Shown here: positions 35,640-45,259 of the stretch, one piece after another
Numbering within the stretch: position 1 is the stretch's first letter
Layout: each line of letters starts with the position of its first letter
DNA from: Areca catechu
Lineage: Eukaryota; Streptophyta; Magnoliopsida; Arecales; Arecaceae
Length of the DNA: 64,000 nucleotides
Reading direction: 5' to 3'
NCBI GenBank assembly: GCA_021397845.1
Contig: CM038042.1
Location: 35,350,418-35,414,417 of the forward strand
Position numbers and translations under genes: made by a program
Notes under the pieces: generated by a model
The model's database searches: none
What the model was told of the DNA's origin: nothing
Seen by the model: the letters and a program-made list of their open reading frames with translations, nothing else

Positions 35640-37310
35640 GCTGCCGGGGATCTGAACTCCGGTCTTGGGTTAGCATCCTGGAGCTAGGCTCGGGGACATC
35701 GATTGCTGAGAGCTGCTTGGCTCAAAGTTCTCTTGGCCAGAGATCTGAGCTCCGATCTTGAGGAGGGCATCCTGGAGCTGGGCTCGGGGATGTTGATGAC
35801 TGAGAGCTGCTTGGCTCGAAGTTCTCTTGGCTGGAGATCTGAGCTCCGGTCTTAAGAGGGGCATCCTGGAGCTGGGCTCGGAAATGTTGATGACTGAGAG
35901 CTACTTGGCTCGAAGTTCTCTTGGTCAGAGATCTGAGCTCCGATCTTGAGATGGGCATCCTAGAGCTGGGCTCGGGGATGTTGATGACTGAGAGTTGCTT
36001 GGCTCGAAGTTCTCTTGGCCAGAGATCTGAGCTCCGGTCTTGAAAAGGGGCATCCTGGAGCTGGGCTCGGGGACGTTGATGACTGAGAGCTTGGCTCGAA
36101 GTTCTCTTGGCCGGAGATCTGAGCTCCGGTCTTGAGGAGGGCATCCTGGAGCTGGGCTCGAGGACGTTGATAGTTAAGAGCTGCTTGGCTTGAAGTTCTC
36201 TTGGCCAGAGATCTGAGCTCCGGTCTTGAGAAGGGGCGTCCTGGAGCTGGGCTCAGGGACGTTGATGACTGAGAGCTGCTTGGCTCGAAGTTCTCTTGAT
36301 CGGAGATCTGAGCTCCGGTCTTGAGAGGGGCGTCCTAGAGCTGGGCTCGGGGACGTTGATAACTGAGAGCTACTTGGCTCGAAGTTCTCTTGGCCAAAGA
36401 TCTGAGCTCCGGTCTTGAGAAGGGGCATCTTGGAGCTGGGCTCGGGGATGTTGATGACTGAGAGCTGCTTGGCTCGAAGTTCTCTTGGCCGGAGATCTAA
36501 GCTCCGGTCTTGAGAAGGGGCGTCCTGAAGCTGGGCTCAGGGATGTTGATGACTGAGAGCTGCTTGGCTCGAAGTTCTCTTGGCCGGAGATCTGAGCTCC
36601 GGTCTTGAGAGGGACTTCCTGGAGCTGGGCTCGGGGACGTTGATGACTGAGAGTTGCTTGGCTCGAAGTTCTCTTGGCCGGAGATCTGAGCTCCGATCTT
36701 GAGAAGGGGCATCCTGGAGTTGGGCTCGGGGGCGTTGATGACTGAGAGCTGCTTGGCTCGAAGTTCTCTTGGCCGGAGATCTGAGCTCCGGTCTTGAGAA
36801 GGGGCATCCTGGAGCTGGGCTCAGGGACGTTGATGACTGAGAGCTGCTTGGCTCGAAGTTCTCTTGGCTGGAGATCTGAGCTCCGGTCTTGAGAAGGGGC
36901 ATCCTGGAGCTGGGCTCGGGGACGTTGATGACTGAGAGTTGCTTGGCTTGAAGTTCTCTTGGCCGAAGATCTGAGCTCCGGTCTTGAGAGGGGCGTCCAG
37001 GATCTAGGCTTGGGGACGTTGATGACTAAGAGCTGCTTGGCTCGAAGTTCTCTTGGCCGGAGATCTGAGCTCCAGTCTTGAGAGGGGCGTCCTAGAGCTG
37101 GGCTCGGGGACGTTGATGACTAAAAGCTGCTTGGCTCGAAGTTCTCTTGGCCAGAGATCTGAGCTCCGGTCTTGAGAAGGGGCATCCTGGAGCTGGGCTC
37201 GGGGACGTTGATGACTGAGAGCTGCTTGGCTCGAAGTTCTCTTGGCCGGAGATCTGAGCTCCGGTCTTGAGAAGGGGCGTCCTGGAACTGGGCTCGGGGA
37301 TGTTGATGAC
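35640..37310. repeat. About 95 bp minisatellite in element B
   Basis: About 18 head-to-tail copies of a 94-95 bp unit containing GATCTGAGCTCCGGTCTTGA, TCCTGGAGCTGGGCTCGGGG, GTTGATGACTGAGAGCTGCT and TGGCTCGAAGTTCTCTTGGC. Copies differ by a few bases. Long minus-strand frames here, rich in RPELRSPAKRTSSQAALSHQ, are repeat translations, not genes. Two more copies occur at 37850-38030. Confidence 0.9.
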
Positions 37311-37319
37311 TGTGGTAAC

Positions 37320-37640
37320 TTCAATGATGCTATATTTCCTTCTTGTTCTCTCTTTCTTTCCTTCCCTACTCTTCTTCTTTCTCTTTTTTCTTTTTGTCGT
37401 TGTTTGTTGTTTGTTTTTTGTCTTTTTTTTTGTTTTTTTTTTTGGAGTGGGGAGATCAGAGGAGAGGATGCTGGTTGTAACCTCATTTTGTTCTCTTTCT
37501 TTCCTTCCCCTCTCGTCTTCTTTTAGAGTGGGGAGATCAGAGAAGAGGGCTGCCGGGCTTCCCCCTTTGTTCTCTTTCTTTCCTTCCCCTCTCATCTTCT
37601 TTTCGAGTGGGGAGATTAGAGAAGGGGGGTTACCGGTCTT
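37320..37640. repeat. Pyrimidine-rich repeats interrupting the array
   Basis: Three imperfect copies of a T/C-rich run ending in GAGTGGGGAGATCAGAGAAG. A related copy lies at 35500-35600, just after the antisense gene. It splits the 95 bp array into two blocks. Confidence 0.6.
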
Positions 37641-38030
37641 GATTGCATTGGAGCTAGGCTCCATGCCTTCCTGGACGTGGAGCTAGGCTCGGGCCCAGGG
37701 GGTTGCCTGAGATCTTGGCCCAGGTCTTTGGCACCTTGTAGTTAGGCTCGAGGCATTGATGGGAGCTACGTGGCACCATGATCTCTTGGCATCTCGGAGC
37801 TGGGCTCGGAGATGTTTGAAATAGAGAGCTGCTTGGCTCAGAGTTCTCTTGGCCGGAGGTCTGAGCTCCGGTCTTGAGAGGGTGTCCTGGAGCTGGGCTC
37901 GGGGACGTTGATGACTGAGAGCTGCTTGGCTCGAAGTTCTCTTGGCCGGAGATCTGAGCTCCGGTCTTGAGATGGGCATCCTGGAGCTGGGCTCGGGGAC
38001 GTTGATGACTGTGAGCTGCTTGGCTCGAAC

Positions 38031-38395
38031 ATTTTCTGATGTCCTGGAGCTGGGCTCGGGGATGCTTGGGATTATGGAGCTACGTGGCTCGAACATTCTT
38101 TGACGTCCTGGAGCTGAGCTCGGGGATGCTTGGAATTGTGGAGCTACGTGGCTCGAACATTCTTCGATATCCTAGAACTGGGCTCGGGGATGCTTGGAAT
38201 TATGGAGCTACGTGGCTCGAACATTCTTCGACGTTCTGGAGCTGGGCTTGGGGATGCTTGGGATTGAGGAGCTACGTGGCTCGAACATTCTTTGACGTCC
38301 TGGACCTGGGCTCGGGGATGCTTGAAATTATGGAGCTACGTGGCTCGAACATTCTTCGATGTCCTGGAGCTGGGCTAGGGGACGTTGTAGTCTTT
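38031..38395. repeat. About 60 bp tandem repeat, second array in element B
   Basis: Six copies of a unit with GTCCTGGAGCTGGGCTCGGG, GATGCTTGGAATTATGGAGC and TACGTGGCTCGAACATTCTT. It shares GAGCTGGGCTCGGGGA and TGGCTCGAA with the 95 bp unit, so it looks like a shortened derivative. Confidence 0.8.
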
Positions 38396-38599
38396 TCCTG
38401 CAAGACATGCGGATACCCATGCAAGGAAAAAATCGTTACCATGATTGTTAGTAAGGGGACTTACCTTATTGGAGGCGTCTTTGTAGGCTACAGGCCCTCC
38501 TCCCTAGGGGGAGCCTGATGCCATCGAACTCTTAGAGGTAATAGACCCCTCACGGTGGAGCTTCGACCGCCTCGCGGGGCCTCCCCATGGTGATTCGCG

Positions 38600-39250
38600 A
38601 CCGTCGTCCCGACGTCCGCGACAGCTTTATTTACCTTCCTCCTTCGCTTTCTCCTCCCCTCATGGCAGGGAAATAACTCTCGGGTGCCCCTGTCCCTTGA
38701 GCCTTCTTAGATGCACGTGCGACCCTCCAGGCGACGATGCTCGCCGGTTTCGCGGTGAGGTAGCCGTCGGTGGTTGAAGCCGATAGAAAAGTGGCAAGCA
38801 CTTGGGGCCCCACTCGAAGGCCTGTCCCCCGCAAACCTTCGGAAGTGGGCCTCCTTGACAAGCTTCTCGATCTCTTATTCACGGTTGCGGCATTTTTTGA
38901 TGCCATGGTCATGATCACGGTGGAAGTGATGATACTTTGCCTTACCGCGACCGGTGAAGGGCTCCACCGGTGGTGGGCGTTGTAGTCCGGTGGATCGCTG
39001 GTCGAACCTCGCATGCTGATGAACTGGCAGAAAAATCCCATCATTTTATGCTCACGCTTCTCCAAGCACACTTTCGCTGTGCGCCTGATGGTTTTGTCAG
39101 TGGGTTCCCCGTCGAAAGGGATGGAGGAGGTGATGTCCTGGAGAGGCCTAGGGGAGATTGCCACTCTGCTGGCCTTTCTAGCTTGTGTCGTCACCGTCCT
39201 TCTGCGGTATATTGACTTGGGAAGTGATGAAGGACTTTGTCATGCCCGTC
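38600..39250 (-). pseudogene. Gag C-terminal remnant of element B
   Basis: Around 38830-38960 the minus strand reads GRGKAKYHHFHRDHDHGIKK, matching the CxFHRDHGHxxxxC motif of Gag in elements A and C, with the first Cys changed to His. The sequence then reads EIEKLVKEA. The capsid core found in A and C is not recognisable, so gag is internally deleted or badly decayed. Confidence 0.6.
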
Positions 39251-39275
39251 TTCCCCCCTTCCTGGCATGCCAATC

Positions 39276-40732
39276 TGTTGCCGCCAAGATCGTCGTGGCC
39301 CATAGCTGCATCGGCGCCGGAGTGCACTCCTCTTGCTGCCCGCCGCTCTTGGTTCCCGGATCTCCTCGCTGGGTGCGGTCGCCTTTTTGCCCGGTGTTCC
39401 TTCGCTCCTAGATCTGCGAGACAACGGTTAGAGACCCGGGCCGGGGTTTCCTGTGGGGGCACTCCGATGATCAAGTCAGTGACGATCCAGGGGAACAGAT
39501 CCTCCTAGTCGGGCCCCTCTTGATGGACTCTGCTCTAGGAGGAGTGTAAAATATGGGTGAAGATGAAAATGTTGCCGGGGGAGAATGATAGCGGGGATAG
39601 AGGGATGCTCTGTTCCTCCGCCTCTCCTTGTATCCCTCGCTTTCCCCTCCACTGTGGTGGTAGTGGCGCTTCGGCCTCTTGGTCGGGCTTGCGCTTGTGC
39701 TTGTGGTGATGGTGGTGGTGCTGTCCCCTCTTGCTGGTGGGGGTTGCACTTCTTTCTCTTTTTTTTCTCTCCTCTGTCTCTTGGAGTTGTTGTATGTGTT
39801 ACCTCTGGGTTTGTTGTGAACCAGGTTACCGATCGACGCTTGTCTCGGGATCCCCGTCGGGCTGTCAAGCGCATGCGGTGGTGTCCCGAGGGACCTTTCT
39901 TTATTCATGATAGGGGGCGTTGTCAGGCACTCCGTCACTCCTTTTGGTTGCCTCATTCCAGAAAATTTGGGGGTGCTTCGAATGGCGGGCCATCGCCCGC
40001 GAGATTCGAATCCCCGGATTGGTGTAACTGGCGGTCGTAGGTGGTCAGTACAGCCTGGAAAGTGCTTCAGTGCAATCCTCGGGCAGCTCGCCGGTGTTCT
40101 GGGTTGGTGAAGACCTCGTCCGGACTGGGGCCGAGCTGGGATGGCATGACTCACTCCGACCTCGACATTTCGAGCTCGCGGGGGTGCCTTGGTGGAGGAG
40201 GGCAGAAGGCGGACCCGGTCCAGAGGGCGCGCACTCGGAGAGGCTCCACATCAGCGGGTGAGCTCTTGGCTCGATCTCGGTCGCAGGGCACTAGCCTCCA
40301 AGGGTCTCGCTCTGGAGGGTGGACCCGGTCTAGAGGGCACGCGCTCGGAGAGGCTCCACATCGGCGGGTGAGCTCGTGGCTCGACCTCGACTGCAGGGCA
40401 CTAGCTTCCAAGGGTCTCGCTCTGGAGGGTGGAAGGCGGACCCGGTCCAGAGGGCGTGCGCTCGGAGAGGCTCCACATCGACGGGTGAGCTCGTGGCTCG
40501 ACCTCGACCGCAGGGCACTAGCCTCCAAGGGTCTCGCTCTGGAGGGCGGAAGGCGGCTTCGACCTAGGCATCGAGCTCATGAGCTCGACCTAGCGGAGGA
40601 CTGAGCTCGGCCTGCTGTTATGAAAGAGCTCAGCTCAGCTCGGTAGTGGAATACGGGCTGGAGAGTTGACACAGCATCTTTTCTCGATGTGACACCCGTC
40701 GGTTTCTCCACGTCAGCGATCCTGCCACATCA
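39276..40732 (-). repeat. 5' LTR of element B
   Basis: Pairs with 31014-32362 and carries three copies of the 117 bp unit (AGGCTCCACATC at about 40241, 40351 and 40468). Left of it the minus strand reads GATTGGCATGCC at the primer-site position. It is followed by TCATT, the right target duplication, and then by LINE sequence. Confidence 0.85.
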
Positions 40733-42240
40733 TCATTATTTTTGTATTGTTGATAAAGGTTCCATTACCTCTTTAAAGCTAATTTTGTACTATTGAGCTC
40801 ATCACTGGTCTCTTTATTAACTTTCAAAAGAGCATTGTGGTGTCTATTGGATTGGATTTATTCCACATCTCCAACTATGCTTTGTAGCTTAATTTTCCTT
40901 CTAGCTTCTTTCCACTCAGATATCTAGGCCTTCCACTAAAAGCTAGAAAATTGTCAAAAGAGGTCCGGATGCTTTTAATTCAAAATTTGAATTAAAGCTC
41001 TCCACTTGAAAGAAAAGATTTCTGTCTTTCGGTGATTGTCTGATTCTAGTAAATTCAGTTTTATCTTCCTTACCAGTTTATCATATATCTCTTTTCAAGC
41101 TACTGAAATGGCTCATTAAAATGCTCGATTATATTCATAGATCCTTCCTCTTGGAAGGAGATACTTAAGTAAATGATCTTTCTTGTAAGGTACATTGGAC
41201 TAAAGTATTTCTTCCCAAAGAAGAAAGTGGTCTCGAGGTCAAAATTCTCTAAGAGTTCAATCTTGCTTTATTGGCAAAGTGGGGATGGAGGCTACTTAAG
41301 AATGATGATGGGCCTTGGAAGAAAATACTGAATTGCTTCTATTTTAAGAGAATGGAACATTTGATGGTCTAGTGATCCAAGTATATTTGCTCAAGTATTT
41401 GGAAGGATGTTATTAACTGTTCACCCCCTATTGGAATAGGTTAAATTTTATTATTGGCAATGAGCTTAATGTTCTCTTTTGTGAGCATACTTGGCTTATA
41501 TATATTTTTTTATACAAGTCATTTTCCAATCTTTATAAAGCATGTTGATTGAAGTCTAGGGTTGTTACTTAGTTCATCTCTGCTAGATCCAATACTTGGA
41601 TCCTTTGAGTTTCTTCTTCTCTTTTAGCTGAGGCTTCCTTTGAAAGAGTTCAACTTTTAGTTGCTCTCTCAAACTTTTAGCCCAATGGTCATGAAGACAA
41701 TATCAACTAGAAGCTTAATTTAACTAGTGTCTTCTCTACCTCCTCTCTTTATAAATTTATAAACTCAGGAGGCGTTTCTTGGGGCCCTGTTCACTCCCTT
41801 TGGAATATTAAGGTCCCTTCTAAGATCAAGTGTTGCATTTGGCTTTCTTTACACAACAAACTTAATACTTGAGAAGTCCTTAACAGGAAGTTGGGCATTG
41901 ATCTAGGTGATTGTTGCTTTTGCAACAATTTTGTGGAGTTTATAAATCACCTTTTCACAATTTGCTTGTTTGCCGTTTCTATTTGGAATCCCTTATATTG
42001 TTGCCCTTCTATCCCTTTACCTGATTATGGCTTTAAAGAGCTTTGCTACAACTAGAGATGCAGTTTTTTTGCTAAGGATTTGCATTACACTATCTTTATA
42101 CTCATTGCTGCCTTTGTATGGATCTACTAGAAAGAAAGGTATGGCTGCTTTTTTTAAACAAAATGGGTTCTCCTCAATCAATGGTTTGTAAGATCATTTA
42201 CCAGCTCAATGATTGATCTATTCCCTGTGGCTACAAGGAT
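40733..42240 (+). pseudogene. LINE ORF2: RT C-terminal part and zf-RVT domain
   Basis: Directly after the insertion the frame reads IIFVLLIK, completing the RT catalytic block begun at 31013. Later FPLRYLGLPLKARKLSKEV is the conserved L1 motif. At about 41810-41990 a zf-RVT (PF13966) domain reads KVPSKIKCCIWLSLHNKLNT, EVLNRKLGIDLGDCCFCNN and INHLFTICLFAVSIW. Several stops are present. Confidence 0.75.
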
Positions 42241-42930
42241 TTACTAGGTTTCTTTAAATTATGAGATAAGTTAAAGTCACTCTTTATATCAGCTCATCTG
42301 ATAGCTTCTCCAATAGTTACCTCTGCTATTTAGACACGATCAAGCTTCTATATAGGCCACTCCTTGAGTTGGTTAGGATGTGAATTGATTTATTCATGTT
42401 AGATTATCCCTACGAGACAATAATGAAGATTTGCAGTGCAAGAAATTTCTTTTTTGTGTCTTGCTACTTTGAACCTACTCTGAGTCTAAAGTTCTTTTTT
42501 CTTCATCCTATACTTGAGAATACTTTATTCCCCTTCACTAGTTTAGTTATTTTCACTCTAATGAATAAAAGCTCATATTACCGCCTCTTCTAAGAGATAA
42601 TGATGAAGATTAGCATTGCTGAAGACTCATATGATATCTGGTGCTTTTGAGCTTATTTCTGAGTCTCCAAACTTCTGCTCATCCTCCATCTAAAGGTGTT
42701 CCATTCTTTTTTCAGAGTTTCCTTCTATACTTATAGTTCTTTATTATTTGTCATTCCACCCACTCTCATTGCTTTAAGGGAGAGGTTTTTTGATCCATCA
42801 TTGTATATTCTCTATAATTTTCTCCCACCCATAGAGACCCTAATTCCTATACATACCTTATTTTATCAATAAAGTTTGGTGGCCAAGGAACTCATTTCTC
42901 CTTTAGCCTCTTTTACTCAAAAAGGAGTGC
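40733..42930 (+). mobile_element. L1-type LINE, 3' part
   Basis: Resumes the LINE split at 31013. ORF2 continues to about 42240, followed by a 3' untranslated part containing two imperfect copies of about 195 bp (42400-42590 and 42590-42780). An ATCAATAAAG poly(A)-like signal lies near 42865. No poly(A) tail or target duplication could be assigned. Confidence 0.65.
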
Positions 42931-43065
42931 TGGATAATGCTCAAAGAATATAGATAAGCATTGCTTTAACTTGGATGCATATACAAATTAGCAATGACAA
43001 ATCTTATGGAAATGTAAAAACTTGCATTAATTAGAAAAGTACAAAGAATACAAATATTAACCTTT

Positions 43066-43545
43066 GAAGATTCTTTATTCCATCATAAGAAATATAGGCC
43101 GACTAGCTTGCATAATATCAAAGGATGTAAGTAGGTAGACATGGTAGGATAATTCTCATTGAGCTGAAAAATCTTTGCAAATCCCTCTTCTAGAATTGCA
43201 TGAATAGTTTCATTATCATCACCTTCAACATTGGCACCCCAATCATTTTTATCACGTGCAGAGTACAAAAGATCGAGCAATTTTCTTTAAATTTGACAAA
43301 TCAAAATCTATTATTTTTCATCATCACATTATTGTATATCTAGCTCGATGATTTTGTCAAATTCTTGAGGACCAAACCATGTGGCAAGATTAATTAATGC
43401 CTAACCGGCCATGATATTGACTAGAATAGGACCATTAAAAGAGGCTGCCTAGACTAGTTTACTATCTCTCTACTTGGGCTCCTTTCTAATAGCCTAAAGA
43501 GACAAAAGCATCTCAAAGCAAACTTTTGTACATTACCATGAATAT
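43066..43545 (-). pseudogene. Condensin subunit CAP-G-like gene fragment
   Basis: Minus-strand coding remains in one main frame with stops. Read leftwards: KFALRCFCLFRLLERSPSRE, NIMAG*ALINLATWFGPQEF, DKIIELDI, then LLDLLYSARDKNDWGANVEG, DDNETIHAILEEGFAKIFQL, NENYPTM and HPLILCKLVGLYF. From memory of the family this order resembles the HEAT-repeat C-terminal half of plant condensin complex subunit 3 (CAP-G). No other part of that gene is present. It may be a captured or duplicated fragment; element C lies about 400 bp to its right. Identification needs a protein search. Confidence 0.55.
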
Positions 43546-43952
43546 ATTTTGCATTCAATGAAATGGAGATGCTAAGCATAAGAAAGTATAGTTTCCAAAG
43601 TGATGGAAAATCAATTTTGATGATATAGATATATAAAATAAAGAAATGAGGAGGCTTTGGTAAGAAGAGGGACCTTCGTCTTCTATTGAAGATGATAAGA
43701 AAATGCAACAAAAACCTAAGATAATGTAGATGGATAATGGTTGTGAGAGAGGATATAGATATACTTGAAATAATACAATAAGAGGTGCTAAATAGAAATA
43801 CTTGAAGTACGAGACTAGCCTTGAATAGTTAGAATAAGGCGGGATGATTATGGTTATGGTTATCTATTCTGTCTCTTTATCTAGTAGGTATACTTGAACA
43901 ATAGTTATGTATATTAGTTTGAACTATTTATTCTATAATTAGTATTACATAG
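43546..43952. other. Spacer, no gene seen
   Basis: AT-rich sequence between the CAP-G-like fragment and element C. It may contain an intron remnant of the fragment (43546-43711). It ends with CATAG (43948-43952), the left target duplication of element C. Confidence 0.4.
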
Positions 43953-44658
43953 TGTTGCTGCACTTCCACCTGGACCGGGCTCGGCTCGCTGCGCTGGAGA
44001 GCTCCTCCACCGGTCAACCTGCACAAAGTCCCCTGGGCGCCGGAGGTGCTCCGATGGGGGACACTTCGATGCTTAAGTTAGCGGGGGGTTTGGAGCAACA
44101 GAGTGGAGAGAAAAAGAGAAGAGTGTAGCGTGGAGAGGAAAGAACGTCTTACCCCGGCGGAGGTCCCATGGATACCTTTTATGGGCGTGGGATACTGTCA
44201 AAATTCATTAGAGGGCAGAAATAAAGTCCCTGATTTGTCCCTGGGAGGATCAGAGTGATGGCCAGGTGGTATAAAGTCGTGGCCACGTCGTGGAGTTCGT
44301 TGCAACAGAATTCTGGCACCAGCTGGAGGGAGTCTTCCAGAACCTCCGAGCGATTTCCCGGATGGGGATAAGTCCGTCGAGCTAAGCAGGAGTGGATCAG
44401 TCGGTCTCCAGGTTGGTCGGCCTCCTATAGGTCGACCTCCAGTAGGTCGGCCTTTGGTGGGTCGGCCATTAATAAGTCAGCCAATCTTCAGGTCAGTCGG
44501 CCTCCAGACCAGTCGGCCCTGCAGTCGGTCAGCTCATTGGACCTCCGTTGGGAAGCAGTCAGGACCTCCACGAGAGCCGATCAGTGAGAGCTTCAACCCG
44601 TATCAACTGGCTGAACGCCTTGTCCGGCCCAACCCGGGCCGGCCGGATGGGTATAACA
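43953..44658 (-). repeat. 3' LTR of element C
   Basis: Runs TGTTGCTGCACTTCC to GGGTATAACA. The minus-strand tract CCCAGCAGCAGGGGCAAC at 44659-44676 immediately before it is the likely polypurine tract. The frame at 44454-44843 crosses the LTR end and is not a gene. Confidence 0.9.
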
Positions 44659-45106
44659 GTTGCCCCTGCTGCTGGGCTTTGAGGAGGCACGTGACCTCGA
44701 AGTGCAGGAGCACAATTTTTGGTACAGATCGCGCCCGTTCAAGCTTGATCCGGGATCATCGTGACGGGTCGCTTCGAATCTCCCACGATCGGCCTTCTGG
44801 ACAAATGTTAGTCCCGCATTGGGGGTGCAGGGGTCGTAGTTAATGGCAAAAAGGTGTCATGATGAAGAGTCAGGCTAGCAAGTGTACTGGCGAGAGCGAA
44901 GGGACGCGCCGCACCACGTGGTAGCATCTGGGCAGTCGGCTCCATTTCTTATGCGATTCCTTCACCGTTAATTCAGCACTTACATGGATCGCCGTCTGCC
45001 ACTAGGATCGGCCTATCGCTTCGGTCTTGGAGACGTGGGCGGTCGCGTCTTCCGATGGGGCGGTTGAAACACCCACGAAGAGAAAGGCAGTGCCCTCCCC
45101 CGAGAC

Positions 45107-45116
45107 CTATTAAAGG
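45107..45116 (+). promoter_or_regulatory. TATA-like box for the antisense gene of C
   Basis: CTATTAAAGG, about 145 bp before the ATG at 45260, followed by a pyrimidine-rich leader. Assigned from spacing and from the similar arrangement in element A. Confidence 0.4.
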
Positions 45117-45259
45117 AGGGGCGACGCGCTCTGGGAAGGTTTTCCAGCTGCGTTTTCGCCCTGCGAGAGAGTGAGCTTCTCCTTCTTCCTCCGCGAAACC
45201 CGGCTCTTAGGAGTTCATCTTCAGGTTAGCTCCTAAGTCTTCCTTCTTCTTCAATCTTA

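Larger units (their letters stand above)
31014..40732 (-). mobile_element. Element B: pol-less Tat-type Ty3/gypsy element
   Basis: A 9.7 kb minus-strand element inserted in the LINE. LTRs are 31014-32362 and 39276-40732. CCATT precedes it and TCATT follows, a 5 bp target duplication with one change. LTR termini (TGTTGCCGCC...CCACATCA) match element A, so they are relatives. The interior carries a purine tract, an opposite-strand gene, about 2.7 kb of tandem repeats and a gag remnant. No protease, RT, RNase H or integrase is recognisable. It is probably a non-autonomous derivative, comparable in design to Dasheng, which depends on RIRE2 in rice. Confidence 0.8.

Noticed and set aside
37092..37664. 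190-codon minus-strand frame
   Set aside because: Composed of repeat translation plus Lys-rich sequence from the pyrimidine-rich repeats; no homology.
35640..38395. Regular repeat array that could be mistaken for a CRISPR or a gene for a repetitive protein
   Set aside because: Units are head-to-tail with no unique spacers, lie in a plant retrotransposon, and the long minus-strand frames are interrupted and merely repeat translations.
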